Origin: Byssothecium circinans
Lineage: Eukaryota > Ascomycota > Dothideomycetes > Pleosporales > Massarinaceae
DNA length: 64,000 nt
NCBI GenBank assembly: GCA_010015675.1
Contig: ML976983.1
Coordinates: 603,372 to 667,371, forward strand
Reading direction: 5' to 3'
Every line of letters starts with the position of its first letter. Position 1 is the stretch's first letter. Below are positions 26,243 through 38,691 of the stretch, piece after piece. The notes under the pieces were generated by a model. It did no database searches, was not told the origin of the DNA, and saw nothing but the letters and a program-made list of their open reading frames with translations. The translations under genes and the position numbers were made by a program.

Positions 26243-27145
26243 GTGGCTAGGCTTAGCTGCAGAGGGCTGGCGAGGGCCATGTCGCAATCTCTCTACATAA
26301 TAATGTTGCATCACTGCGTGCGTCTTCAAACCTCGTTGGTCGCCCCTCTTGCTGTGTCTTAATAGTCGCTAGGAAAATTGAGCCGCTGAGAGGGTAATAT
26401 GGAACTACTGCTACGGTGCTACCACGGTGGGTTGTACTGGCTTATATATGATAGAGATGTGATCGATTAGATTGAAGTATAACGAGGCGTATCGCTGTGC
26501 CACGCTGCATGAAGCTATTGTGACTCTGAGAATTGGATGACCCCCTCGTATGTGAGCGGTAGCGTAGTCGAATAGAAAGATAGCCTGATTCGGTATTGGG
26601 GGTCTTGGGAAGATGTGTGGCGGAACCGCGTCTGAGGCGGATCACACGCATCGGAGGATACCGCACCTGACTACGCTTGAGCCTGATTCAACATCAGGGC
26701 TTAGAGGAAGACTACACTCGTTACTAGTACATCAATCAACATTATTCCTACTTATCGTTGCATAGGGAGCTACCCTACCACGACGTATGGTGAATCTCAT
26801 CCTGCACACTCCCTTTGTACGCAAACTTGCTGATCAGCGTGGGCGCTCTGGTTTCCTTACCCAGTAATCATCCCCACGTTTCTCCAAAAGGAACTGCGCT
26901 ATCTTCTATCATCAGCTCTTAACCATCGAATCCTATGTATTGCAAGTGATCGATGCAGATTTTTTAAATTGTTTTTTTTATAGTTACAGACCCAAAGCTC
27001 TCATATATCAACAGATGACCCACCCATCATTAGATCATTCACCATCAACCAGTGCTCTCCCAACGTCCACACATCCCGGGTATCCAAATCATGACCAAAC
27101 CTTCCATACCGGTAGCCAAACTCGGCATCCTAACCCAACCCTAGG
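26243..27145. other. Spacer between two genes that both end or start inward
   Basis: It holds the 3' end of the AIM9-like gene and, on the opposite strand, of the SPX-VTC gene. The short ORFs (for example 26940-27227) have no domain and partly overlap the SPX-VTC gene antisense. Nothing else was seen. Confidence 0.6.
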
Positions 27146-29889
27146 TCAAACCCCACCGAATACCCACCTGACCAAAAGCGCGCCAATGACAAAATTCGCC
27201 CCCACAGCCACACCCACGATCCCCTGATGGACCCACCCCAAGCTCTCGTGCCTCGTCTTCATACTAACCAGAGCGATTCCGCAAAGCAACACATTGAAAA
27301 TCGTCCCAAAAAGAATCACCATAGCGACAACACCCCTCTCTTTCCTACGACTGGTGGCTGTCATGGTAGTGATGATGGCGTTGATCACGGTGGCCATCAG
27401 CAAACAGGTCGAGTAGAAGCGCAGTTTGGCCATTTCGGTCTTGTGTTGTCGGACCTGGAGTTCTGTGAGGAGAGATCGTCGCTCGTGTTCGGTTTCTCGC
27501 CTCAGTAGGAACTCGCGTTGAGGGTTGCGAATTGTTCGGAAGAGGCTACTAAAGTAGCCCTCTTGTGAAGCAGTCCTGTTGGGGCCGCCGAACGTTCCGT
27601 AACCTAGGTGGTGTGTTAGTTTACTTATTCCTAAAACAGATGGGCAAGGGTCAGAATTACCTCTCGATGCTACAGCGGAACGCTCGTCGACGACGGCCTC
27701 GTCATCGCTACTGTCGCTACTGTCATAACCAGACACCTCGTCGGGCACTTCCCGCATTCCAAACAACCATCTCACCTTCGCCGCACAGGCTTCGAAGAAC
27801 TTCTGTCCGGGGTAGTCGTTCGATTCACTAGGGTCGATGTAGATGTAGTAGCCCTCATCTTCCGACGCCGGATTGTCGTATTCGTTCCAGTAACCTTGGA
27901 CTTCAGTCTCAGCCTGAATTGGTGGTGGGTAGTCGGCGTATGGCTTTCTCTTCTTGCGAAAAGCCTGTAAAGGCGGCGGGTCAACAAAATCAGGTGCTGA
28001 AGTTGCCGAAGTCTCCCCACGGGGAGTATAGGGGGTCGAAAAGCCATCCGTTGGTGAAGTCGCGGATATAGAGGCCTGCGGAGGAGAAACATGAGTTATC
28101 GACCCGTGGACACTGCTATCCTTCCGTTTTTGGCGTTTGATTGCCGGAGGTAGCTTGCGGATGTCTTGGTCCAACAATGGCATCCAAATAGGAGGGGCCA
28201 TCACTTCCGGTCTACAGCAGGTCCATACCGCATGCGCTTCAAGGGAAAAGCCGCGGACTCGCTCAAGCAAATGACTACAATCCAGGGTCTGAATCAACGC
28301 TGCAGAGTGAGTGCCCTCCCTGCGTATCTGAAGTACAGCATGAGGGAACGCTGTTGATCCGTTACGAGCTTCAGCCAGCCAGTCATCACTTCCCAGATCT
28401 TGAGGTAGCGATGCTTTGGTAAACACATCGCGATCCAGGAAAGCCCACATTCCCCCGGAATTGTTATTGTGAAGACCAACAAAGCGAGTGCGCTTAGAGC
28501 AGAGACCTGCAATTGGCTTCACTTCATGATGCTCGGAAAGCCACCTCTGGACAATTTGGATGTTGTTTCTGTGCAGTTGATCCTCACCCTCGACTTCGTG
28601 CTCCTGTAAGCCAGAATCCTGTCGTGTATTGAACGGCGCGGAAACGCCAAGGAATGACGGAAGTTCTTTTCTCTTCAGCTGTGCGGTTACAACATCATCA
28701 CTCGCTTGCGCTTCGACGTTGACAGTGATTGTTGCATCACTGGAAGAAGTCCAACGTGCACCTCCTACAGCCTTCACTTGCAAGGTGCCTGTTGTCTCTT
28801 CACTGGCTCCTATTGTGCTGGCGTTTTGCTTGATTGCATATGACCCTGGGTGATCTAGGACAACAAGTCCAATGGGATCCTCGTTGCTTAGATGCTTATC
28901 AAGGTTTGGAGAAGATGGTGGGTGCCCAAGTGTTGATTTTGATGAGTTCCCCGTCGTCAATGTATTGCGTCCCGAGAACAGGCGCATATAGTGCAGTAGT
29001 AAGACCTCGACTTCAAGAATGTGATCCTTGTGTATCCAGTAGGTAGCTTTGCTGCCTTGATCTCCTAGTGGCGTCAATGAGAGAGCTAGATCAAAGTCAA
29101 GGTTAGTTCCATTCTGGATCAACTGAGATACTCTCAATGATGGTGAGGACGCATATCCGCCAGTTGTAATCCGCCCGTTTGTAGCAGGCGCCTCAAAAGC
29201 GGCGCGTAGAGCGCCAAGCACAGAGATGTATTGATCCAGTACATGCCCTAGATCCAGTTGATAGAAACTCTCTGGACTTCCTGTGACTTCGTGTTGGAAG
29301 CGGCGTTCTAACTCCCTGTCATTTGTCCATCGCTTATACTTTTTCAAGATCTTGCGAAATCCGGTCCGTTGAGCGATTTGGAACCGTGAAAGCGATCGAA
29401 TTTCTTCTCCGGCTCTGTTTAATGTCAGAAGGTCGCGATTTAGGAGCGGCGGTATATATTCTGGGGATATTGGTATACCTGGTGACGTCTGCGTCTATCT
29501 TCGCGAATCTTTCAATTGTACAAGCTGGCAGGCGGCCCTGAGAGTCCCTTCGCGACTGCAATTGCCCGATACTTTTGTCGATGTGCTCTAACCGACGTTC
29601 GATCTCGCCGCTCTTGCTGCGTATAAACAGGTATATGCGATCGTGTTGGGCCTTGAGCGCGTGGTAGAATGTATCGCCGAAGGCTTTTTCGCTCGTCGCG
29701 CCTTGTCCGGGAATCGAGACAGCTTTACGGGTACCGGTGCTCGTCTGATGCTTAATCAGGTCTTTGAGGTAGTCATAGTCGATGTTGACTGTGATCTGGG
29801 TGAGCTGGAGCGGTTGGTTGGGGTGATGGTGGAAGCTTACAATGTGCCCATTCCGGAGAGCGACGGCGCAGTGTGTCTCCGTATTTCAT
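27146..29889 (-). CDS. SPX-VTC domain protein, Vtc5-like
   Basis: Three exons on the minus strand: 29889-29841, 29788-29479 and 29414-27146; 875 aa, close to the size of yeast Vtc5. The small first exon starts MKYGDTLRRR and splices (phase 1, GTAAGC) to NIDYDYLKDLIKH, the classic start of an SPX domain that senses inositol pyrophosphates. SPX helices continue through RSLSRF and RKILKKYKRW (about residues 115-150). A degenerate VTC-like tunnel domain follows around residues 270-520, then a disordered Ser/Pro-rich segment. The end has three hydrophobic segments of DUF202 type. VTC proteins form the vacuolar polyphosphate polymerase; Vtc5 is its accessory subunit. I infer the same role here. Confidence 0.85.
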
Positions 29890-31275
29890 GCTTTGGCAGG
29901 CTTGTCCAGGAGATACAATGGCATGCAGACGTGATGCTGTGGGATGAGTCGCAGGCGGAACTATTTGGAAGGTACGCTCGACACAACTTGAGCACACGAC
30001 TTTCTATCGAGAGTGGAAGCCGTTCCGGATGAAGGATGGCAAGATCAGAGACTGCACCGTCGTCTACAAGTGGACGGGCAGGTAATTAAGAGCATGCGCT
30101 ACAGCAGAAGAGCCGTTAGGTGCCGTTAATGGGCGCACCAGAACAATAGGTGGACAAGTCCTATGACGACATCGACCGAGGTATATCGACTAGCTAAAGC
30201 GCAACAGAGAAGAGAAGAGAAGAGGAAAGGAGTGGAACAGCGACAAACGCTCGTACGATATCGTCAAGCCGAATCAATATTATCCGCAAAGGAGGGGGAG
30301 AAAGAGAAGCGGTTTACGAGTACGCTGTCCGGATGCTGCACATTGCATAATAATATGGCAAGGTCCCCCTGTACCCCATGCGTTATCAACCGAGAAAAAG
30401 TTGCGAAAAGATCGGAGACCCTGCGGAAAAATGCACATGTGCAGTAGACGCCCAGTAATACGTCTGAACTCTGAAAACAAAGTTCCAGCGTCTTCACAAC
30501 TTACATCAACGCCACTTACGATACCTGTCGGAACAAGTCCAGAGTCCACATGTGCAGACTTTTCTCGCACAGCCTCGAGACTCTTGAGAAAGTTGGACTA
30601 CCATAGCTCCGCAGTACGTCCGACCCAAGGGAGTCCCAGCGCAACGGGTTGGCCATTCGGCTCATTCGGCTCTACTGTGGTATCCAGCGAAAGTAGTGTG
30701 ACAGTGAGAGGCCGCTAATTCGGGGTTTGTAAAAAGCTCTTACTTTATTAAATACAACACTAAATTGTATTAAAACTAGTGCATGGCTTTAACTCTACCT
30801 TCTCCGCACAAGGTGGCTACACTAAGTATTAAATACGATAAAATAAAAATTCTTTCCATCCTAACTTAGCCTAGCCAAAACGTTATTTCCGGCGTCTCAC
30901 ACCCTTGCTGCGCACTGACCTGTCACACTACTTTCGCTGGATACCACAGTAGGGTCTGCGGGGCGGCGTTGGGAATGGCGATTCGATACGATGCTTCCGT
31001 CTCGTCATGCAGCTTCTCTCAATCGTGCATATGGTGTGGCGTGGCGTTCGCGCCGTTGGATAGGCCATGTGCGCAATTACTGCATTGGCCAAACATTTTG
31101 AAATTGTGGAACTTGGGATAACGTGCTCAATTCGGGCCAATGGCACACTGTTCCGAGAGAAGAACATGCATATGAAAGGCAGTAATCCATTCCACACTAT
31201 AGAACGCCGATCCACGATTTACATGCGAGAACGCCCATGATCTACTCTGATAGTCCTACACAGAGCCAAGTGCAA
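29890..31275. other. Spacer between SPX-VTC gene and ILV6
   Basis: About 1.4 kb without a convincing gene. It carries the upstream region of the SPX-VTC gene, the downstream region of ILV6, and the inverted-repeat element at 30672-30952. The short ORFs here have no recognisable features. Confidence 0.6.
30672..30952. mobile_element. MITE-like element with perfect 33-bp inverted repeats
   Basis: Arms 30672-30704 and 30920-30952 are exact reverse complements over 33 bp (ends ctactgtgg / ccacagtag). The 215-bp interior is AT-rich and non-coding. If the outermost TA of each arm is read as a target duplication, the termini become CTGTGG...CCACAG, which would fit a Tc1/mariner-derived MITE. That reading is not unique, because a palindromic arm extends trivially. 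Confidence 0.8.
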
Positions 31276-32310
31276 TCAGCCTGGGGGAAGAGTGCTCTGG
31301 TCGACAACGTCCTGGGCGTCCTTCTCCTCGACCTCCTTGGGATCTTGAAGCGGCGAACGGGGTAACGCCATCAGACCTGCGTATCTGTTAGCACATGCTT
31401 TCGTATACTCGTACTGATACGGGGCCTCACCTGTTCGCGCAGACTCCAAGATACCGAACGGTGCGATGAGCTTCATGAACGAGTCGATCCTAGTCGACTT
31501 CGCAGACACCTCCACAATGCAGTTGTTTGTGCTGATGTCGAGCACCTTGCCGCCGAATTGATGCGTCATGAAGGTGATGGCGCGCAGATGCTCGTGCTTG
31601 TGCCTCAATGCCTGACTGACAGCCAGCTTGTTTGGGTGGAAGTCTCTCCGGAGTGAATCGCGAGCTGCCTCTGCTGCAAGCGCCACCTGCTCTTCAGAAA
31701 GCTCAACGGGCGCTTCACCCTCAGCGAGTTCCGGCTGGATAGCTTCTTGATGGTGATTGAGCAGCTCCTCAAAGTACTCCGGGCCTAGAATCGAGACCTT
31801 GGCCAACAGCAGCTCGCGCTGGACGAGAGCTGATTGCGTGTAGTCCAGGACAGCCCAAACCGGGACTAAATCTTCCAGCTGGCGACGGGCCTGCTCCACG
31901 ACCCCTTCTTGACCCTGAAGCACAATGGTCATGCGCGAGAGGTCGTCCACCTCGGTATTGCACACAACCAAGCTGTCAATGTTGAAGCCACGGGCGGCCA
32001 GAATTCCAGAGACGCGGGAGAGCACACCGGGCTCGTTCTGCACCAAACAGCTCAGGATGTGTCGCTTCGGCGGAGCTTGGGAGGGCAGCGGCGTCTCATA
32101 GAGGATGCTGCTGACGGCAGCCTGGGCGGACCAGGCGGGTGGGCGGTCATCGATGGGGAGGGGCGCAATACGGCGATGGAGAGCTTTGTATGCGAGAGCC
32201 GAGGTGGACGAGGAGCTCTGTGACCGTAGCTGTTGACGCCCAGCGGCCACGCATGGCCTGGAGAGGAAGCTGCGCACTGGCAGAGCCTGGACGGCCCGCC
32301 GAGTTGCCAT
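31276..32310 (-). CDS. ILV6: Acetolactate synthase regulatory (small) subunit, mitochondrial
   Basis: Two exons: 32310-31431 and 31376-31276; 326 aa. The 54-nt intron (GTGAGG...CTAAC...CGCAG) is in frame, so an unspliced reading looks open but inserts 18 foreign residues. I chose the Met at 32310 because the next residues (MATRRAVQALPVRSFLSR) form a mitochondrial presequence, while the in-frame extension upstream does not. An ACT domain begins at RHILSCLVQNEPGVL with RGFNIDSLVV. The C-terminal domain contains HQFGGKVLDIS and ends near LMALPRSPL. The subunit confers valine feedback inhibition on Ilv2 in branched-chain amino acid synthesis. It is divergent from the KH gene, with 283 bp between start codons. 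Confidence 0.95.
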   Translation of the reverse strand: MATRRAVQALPVRSFLSRPCVAAGRQQLRSQSSSSTSALAYKALHRRIAPLPIDDRPPAWSAQAAVSSILYETPLPSQAPPKRHILSCLVQNEPGVLSRVSGILAARGFNIDSLVVCNTEVDDLSRMTIVLQGQEGVVEQARRQLEDLVPVWAVLDYTQSALVQRELLLAKVSILGPEYFEELLNHHQEAIQPELAEGEAPVELSEEQVALAAEAARDSLRRDFHPNKLAVSQALRHKHEHLRAITFMTHQFGGKVLDISTNNCIVEVSAKSTRIDSFMKLIAPFGILESARTGEAPYQYEYTKACANRYAGLMALPRSPLQDPKEVEEKDAQDVVDQSTLPPG

Positions 32311-32593
32311 TGCGGAAGGTGCGGCCTTGACGAAGGCAATTGGGCGTCTTTCGAGGGGGGGCTGGAGCAGTCGAGGAGATGTCCCAAGACAAACGCAGCT
32401 CACCGTGGAAATTCCAGACGTTTTGCGGCGATACCGGAACCAGGGATATGGACGCACGGATGGTGTTTAGGCGAGAGGGCCTTGGCGCGCCCCAAGCCTT
32501 TTAAACTCTTTTTGGCCTGGCCGACCTACCTCGACCTCACCACCACTGCTGTCGCAGCCTGTAACCACCACACCGCTCGCCCGCCTGCTCGCC

Positions 32594-34542
32594 ATGGCAG
32601 ACACATCACGCCGCTCGCGCTTCGATAGCGATAACTCTGATCGCCCGTCGCGCTCGCGCTTCGACCGGGAGGGGGAGGGGTCAGGCTCAGACCGTCCGCG
32701 CTCCCGCTTCGACACCGGTCGCCGCTCGCGCTCGCCTACAAGCAGAGAGCCAGAGTCTCGTCGCACGCGCAGCCCCATTGCACGCGGCGCTTCAGATAGC
32801 CCTGCGACTGCCGAGAAGCCCAAGATAAATGCTGCGGCACTTGCGGCGGCTGCGGCGGCTAAGATCAACGCGCAGATTCAGGCGAAGAAGGGCATCCAGC
32901 ATGTAGAAGTGCCCCCGATTCGCCCTGTATGTCCCCCTCTCCATCCCCCTAAGCCACCGACTTGCGCTAATAACATCACAGGTGCTTAGCCCCGCAACCC
33001 CCAAGTCGCCCAACCTCAAGTCCGGCACGGCCAGTATCAGCGAGACGTATCAGCAAGATGGCGACTACATCAAGGACATAGAAATCAACGATCTGCGTAA
33101 TCGCTACACACTGACAAAAGGAGCTGTACAAAAAAAGGTATATACTTGAGCTTTTGCTGTCCACTGATCTTCCAGGGCCAGCACCTTGTCTCCGGCCGTT
33201 GCGCAATCCTCGTAATTTGAATTGCAACGAGCCGTGATCAAGCCCTTGTTTGAGCATCCCTCTTTCGAGAGAGATAGAGCTTACAGACATCTAGCTGTCC
33301 GCACGTTTGGCCACTGCTAACCTCTATTGTGACATTTAGATCAAAGACGAAACAGGCGCCGGTACGCTACTCCCGAAACTATTATTTAACCATTGTAGAA
33401 CTTTGCTTATATTCTAAGATGTCACTACCCGAGGCGAATACTACCCGGATAAGAACATGGCCACCGCTGCTGTGAGTTGGCGCTGACCCAAGTTGAATCC
33501 GTATGCTAACTTGACAGAACCCTCCGCTCTACCTTCGCGTCACCAGCACTTCCAAAGCAGGCCTCGATGCTGCTGTCAAGCAGATCGAAGATATGATGCA
33601 ACAGGACCTGCCCAATCTAGTTGATGAGCGTAGATTCCGCCGTCGCGAGCCCGAAACCTTCGAGCGTGACGAGTTTGGTCGGGTATATAACCTTGTGCTA
33701 AGTATCTTTTTGTGGAAGCTAACATATGTAGCGCAAATGGCCCGAAGAGAAGCTTCCGGTTGACCTGGAACCCATCGGCGGCTTCAACCTGAGGGCTCAA
33801 GTGGTCGGCCAAGGCGGAATGAACGTCAAGTTCATCCAGACGGAGACCGGGTGCAAAGTTCAGATCAAGGGTCGTGGCTCGGGCTTTCTGGAGAATGCCA
33901 CCAACCGCGAGAGCGATGAGCCAATGTACCTGCACATTGCTGGACCCCGCCAGGAAGGTGTCGATGAGGCGAAGAAGTTATGTGACGAGCTCCTCGAGCA
34001 AGTGCGCAAGGACTATCACTCCTACAAAGAGAACTCTGCCCGGAATCGTGTTAATGGAGGTGGCGACCGTTATGGAGGAGGCGACCGCTATGGAAATGGA
34101 CGTCCCGGTCACGACGACCGTCAACGCAGCCAGAGCCACGGATACGGAGGCTATAGCGGTGCCAACGATGCTCATCAGTCTCCCATTGCAGCAACCAATG
34201 CTTCAGCTGATCCTATGGCAGCCTGGTACGCTTCGCAGCAAGGACAGCAAGCGACCGGGGCCGATCCATATGCCGCGTGGGGTGGAATGGAAGCCTACCA
34301 GCAATACGTATGGCAATATTGGTATGCGCAACAAGCTGCTCAGCAATCGGCTCCCGGGACCGCAGCTTCTGCGAGCGCAGCACCGCCCCCGCCGCCTTCG
34401 GAAGCCCCTCCTGGAGCTGCACCCCCTCCTCCCCCGCCGTCTGGCTCGCCTCCGGGCTACAACGCGGTATGTATCTTTCTATTTTCCTTGACATTATTGC
34501 GGAGCTAACTAGTTCAAGGTCCCCCCGCCTCCTGGCTTGTAA
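32594..34542 (+). CDS. KH-domain RNA-binding protein, KHDC4/BLOM7-like
   Basis: Seven exons: 32594-32926, 32982-33137, 33340-33361, 33419-33471, 33518-33682, 33732-34466, 34519-34542; 495 aa, every junction in frame. The N-terminus is Arg/Ser-rich with repeated SRFD units, typical of splicing factors. A first KH-like region spans NDLRNRYTLTKGAVQKK and the tiny third exon. A second KH domain carries the GxxG loop as V-V-G-Q-G-G. An RGG-like Gly/Tyr/Arg segment, a Gln/Tyr-rich part and a proline-rich end (PPPPGL) follow. In animals the family associates with spliceosomal proteins; a nuclear pre-mRNA role is inferred here. Six introns in a 1.9-kb gene is high for this window. Confidence 0.9.
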
Positions 34543-35170
34543 ATGTTTTCGGACATGCGAGGCAGCTTTCATCGGTCTTCAAGACGAGGTGAATTTCAGG
34601 GATGGCGTTTTGTAGTCGATCTTGTCCGTCAAGGTATTCCGGCTAGTATTTGACCGTAAGTCCTGACTCGTCTTTCGCTTAGGCAGGTTTGCCAGGCTTG
34701 CCCAGCATTTGTGGGAATTCGAGGATTGAAAGAGGACATTCAAAGGCGACATTCGAACTGCTTGCTCAAGTTCTATGATGGATCCGGTGCCGACTTTGCA
34801 GTAGCTCGTTCTGTATCTGCTCCCAGCGCTGCCAGTCCATGGGTAAGTGCCCAGGTGCGAGGGGATGTGATGGGGTCACGGATCTCAACATTTGAAACTT
34901 GTCGAGAGGGCTTGGATTCTACATTGAGCGCGGAGGAAGCCTTCAGAATAATTCATATTGATTCACCAGTCATATTACCTTTGTTCTCCTATTCTCGTGA
35001 CGTGGATCTGGACATGCAATGGTAGGTGATGACTCTCGGCGGCGTCTGATAGGCCAGAGCTTCCCCAGAAATCAAAATCCCTGTGGTCGGTCCGACATCG
35101 CAATCGGTAGATTTTTGTGGAATTGCGCGCGTTCCGTCCACTGACTGCATTGCCTCACAACGAGCCAACG
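34543..35170. other. Spacer between the KH gene and the aconitase gene
   Basis: It contains the 3' untranslated part of the KH gene and the upstream region of the aconitase gene. A 104-codon ORF at 34711-35025 lacks an ATG start and any domain. Nothing else was seen. Confidence 0.6.
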
Positions 35171-38005
35171 ATGCGGGCATACGCGATACGAGCTGGCCAG
35201 TTTGCCAATTGCAGGGTGAGTTTTCATTCAAAACAATGCACGAAGTGCTGCGTAGAACTTCATGGGTCCTGCGACCGCGCTACAGACCTCATTCAACGAG
35301 TAAAGAGATACGCTTACCAACTACGCTGCGATAGGCACACGCTCTCCCCTCCCTTCGCCATGCTCAAATACCATCGCGGAGGAGTCTAGCTACGGCTCAC
35401 TCCGTGCCTCGCTTCCAACCTACCGATCTCGCCCTCCGCACGCCGCCGTACAAGAAGCTCCTCAAGCGTCTGGAAGAAGTTCGAAGAGTGCTGGGCCCGG
35501 CTAGGCAACTGACGCTCGCCGAAAAGATCCTCTACTCGCATCTCGATAACCCAGAAGAGTCGCTCCTCACCGGCACACGGAATGGCAAGGACATCCGAGG
35601 CAAGGCGAACCTCAAACTCAAGCCCGACCGCGTGGCCATGCAGGATGCGTCTGCGCAAATGGCGCTCCTGCAATTCATGTCGTGCGGGTTGCCCTCGACC
35701 GCTGTTCCCGCTAGCATCCATTGCGATCATATGATTGTGGGAGAGACTGGTGCTTCCTCTGATTTGAAGAACTCGATTGCTGGGAACAAGGAGGTGTTTG
35801 ACTTCCTGGAGTCTGCGGCGAAGAAATATGGCATTGAGTTTTGGCCGCCGGGTGCGGGCATTATTCATCAGAGCGTGTTGGAGAATTACTCTGCGCCTGG
35901 CCTGATGATGCTGGGGACGGATAGTCATACACCGAACGCGGGTGGGTTGGGCGCAGTGGCGATCGGAGTGGGTGGTGCGGACGCGGTAGATGCGCTAGTC
36001 GATGCGCCCTGGGAATTGAAGGCACCAAAGATTTTGGGAGTGAGGCTTGAGGGGAAGTTGAGTGGATGGGCAAGTCCGAAGGACGTCATCCTGAATCTGG
36101 TTGGCCATCTCACTGTGCGGGTATGTTTGAGGAGTCCAAAAATTGAGACAACGGCTAACGAAAATAGGGTGGTACTGGGTACCTCATTGAATACTTTGGT
36201 CCTGGCGTCGAGTCACTGAGCTGTACAGGCATGGGGACCATAACCAACATGGTTTGACTCCTCTATTCCTCACAAATTCAGTTATCCTCTAACAATGTCC
36301 AGGGCGCAGAAGTCGGAGCCACAACCTCACTCTTCCCCTTCTCTCCCGCACACATCCCGTACCTCGAAGCTACACACCGTGGACCCATCGCCCAAGCCGC
36401 TCAAGCCATTGCTTCATCACCTATGGAACGAAACCTCCTGCGGAGAGACCCAGAAGCTGAGTACGACAAGGTTATCACGATCGATCTATCGACTCTCGAA
36501 CCGCACATCAATGGACCGTTCACCCCGGATCTGTCAACACCACTATCGAAGTTCAAGTCAGTCGTAGAAGAGCAAAATTGGCCGAGGACATTTGGCGCTG
36601 GTTTGATTGGCAGTTGTACGAACAGCTCCTATCAGGATATGGTGCGTATTACCTAGTAGATTCTTGATTTGTTATACAAGATGAAGCATGGTGACGTGAC
36701 ATTACCCTATATCGGCGTTGCTAACTTCCTGTAGACCCGTTCTGAGGAGATTGTCAAGCAGGCTTCTGCTGCTGGCCTAAAGCCCAAAGCGGATTTTTTC
36801 ATCACTCCAGGGAGCGAATACATCAGGGCGACCCTTGAAAGAGATAACACGCTGCAGACTTTCTCATCAGCCGGTGGCACTGTATTGGCGAACGCGTGTG
36901 GTGTAAGAATGCCACTCTACAAACTGCATGTGTGCCATACACTGACTTCGTACTTTAGCCGTGCATTGGGCAATGGAAGAGGACAGACGACGTCAAGAAG
37001 GGCGAGGCCAACGCTATTTTGTCCTCTTACAACCGTAACTTCCCCGGCCGGAACGACGGCAACCGTTCCACGATGAACTTCCTCGCCTCTCCAGAACTCA
37101 TCACCGCGATGGCCTACTCTGGCTCGACAACCTTCAACCCCATGACTGATAGCATTCCCACACCATCCGGAACACCGTTCAAGTTCACTCCACCAAAAGG
37201 CTTCGATCTCCCTTCAGCTGGTTTCGCGGAAGGAGTAGAAGAGCTTCAACCCACACCTGGCGTGCCAGACCCAAGCGTCGAAGTCATTGTCGATCCCAAC
37301 TCCTCACGCCTAGCCCTCCTTGACCCCTTCTCACCTTTCCCAGACTCCGAACTCACATCTCTCCGCGTTCTCTACAAGGTCAAGGGTCAGTGCACAACAG
37401 ATACCATCTCAGCAGCAGGTCCGTGGCTCAAGTACAAGGGCCATCTCCCCAACATATCCGAGAATACACTCATCGGAGCTGTGAACGCCGCTACAGATGA
37501 AGTGAATGTCGCCTACGACATCGATGGCACAAAATCCGGTATTCCCGAACTCGCGAAGCGCTGGAAGTCTCAAGGCCAGGAATGGCTCGTCGTAGCCGAG
37601 CACAACTACGGCGAAGGCTCGGCACGAGAGCACGCCGCCCTCCAACCACGATATCTAGGTGGCCGCATCATACTCGCCAAATCATTCGCCCGTATCCACG
37701 AAACTAACCTAAAGAAACAAGGTATCGTCCCGCTAACCTTCGCCAACGAGTCCGACTACGACCTCCTAAACGCTTGCGATGAAGTCGCTACGAGGGGCTT
37801 ACTAGATGTGCTGAGGAGCGGTGGAAAGGAAGAAGTCGAGTTGGTGGTTCAAAAGGGTGGGAAAGAGACGGTGATCAAGACGAGGCATACGCTCAGTGAG
37901 GACCAGTGTGCGTTTGTGCTTGCGGGGAGTGCGTTGAACGTGCTGGCGAGGAACGCTCAGATTGAAAGGGAGGAGGTCACGAGGGTGAATGAGCTGTCTG
38001 ATTAG
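35171..38005 (+). CDS. Mitochondrial aconitase, probably Aco2/AcoB type
   Basis: Six-exon model: 35171-35215, 35335-36120, 36168-36251, 36303-36641, 36735-36902, 36959-38005; 822 aa. The first exon (15 codons) is the least certain: it was picked because it joins in frame to a presequence-like stretch ending [10 protein letters not shown], whereas no ATG exists downstream in that frame before the conserved region. All three iron-sulfur cysteines are present (GSCTNSS and NACGPCIG), as is the active-site loop GEGSAREHA. Aconitases isomerise citrate. The second fungal mitochondrial form also dehydrates homocitrate for lysine synthesis; the divergent C-terminal swivel domain (short insert around [12 protein letters not shown]) points to that type, without proof. 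Confidence 0.9.
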
Positions 38006-38691
38006 AGAGTGGAGAAGGTAGTTGTGAGGGGAAATGGCATAAAAGAATGGCGTTGTATGTATACTCTGTGTAAGTCGGCTTTGAAGCGTTGAAATAGTAC
38101 AGCTTTTAAGGGTTTTATGAACGATAGACTTTCAGATGGTTTTCAACACAGTGTGGACCAAGGCCGTCCCGAAGTCGGGCATATTGAAACGACGAGATTG
38201 TGTTCGTCTGCCATCATTGCCGGGTTCCAGCACGTCATTGCTTAGCACGCGAGTTGCGACCAACAAACCCTCGAGACGATGCCGCGCACCAATCACAAGA
38301 AACAAAACATCTACCGTGTCATCGCTGCCGGAGTTAAGCCAGTCTCCCGAAGCTACACGATTCATGTTCTGTACGGCTCAGGCGCTTTTTCCGTGAGCAG
38401 CGTCTCTTTCTGACATAGCCAGTCTTGGGGTTTCTTAGGATGTGCTCATTGTGGCTATCTTTGGCAAGAGTGATTGAGGAGATTCATTGCGTTATTGAAG
38501 AGATTTTTTCCCCTTATTTTTTCCCTTTAAGAGTGCAAGATGAAGTTTTCGATCTTTAGATCAAGATACTAGGACGGTACACGGTTTAATTCCAGATAAC
38601 TTTGCCCCTCCATTAACGTACCCTTAGTTCCACAGCATCCCATTAATATTTCCCCCCCTCAACAAGAACGCCTTGGAAACCCATCGGCAGC
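38006..38691. other. Spacer between aconitase and transporter genes
   Basis: No gene is seen. The stretch just upstream of the transporter is rich in T and includes a purine/pyrimidine-skewed segment near 38500-38540. Short ORFs on both strands have no domain. Confidence 0.6.

Noticed and set aside
32311..32457. 49-residue N-terminal extension of ILV6
   Set aside because: The internal Met at 32310 begins a typical mitochondrial presequence; the extension is probably 5' untranslated.
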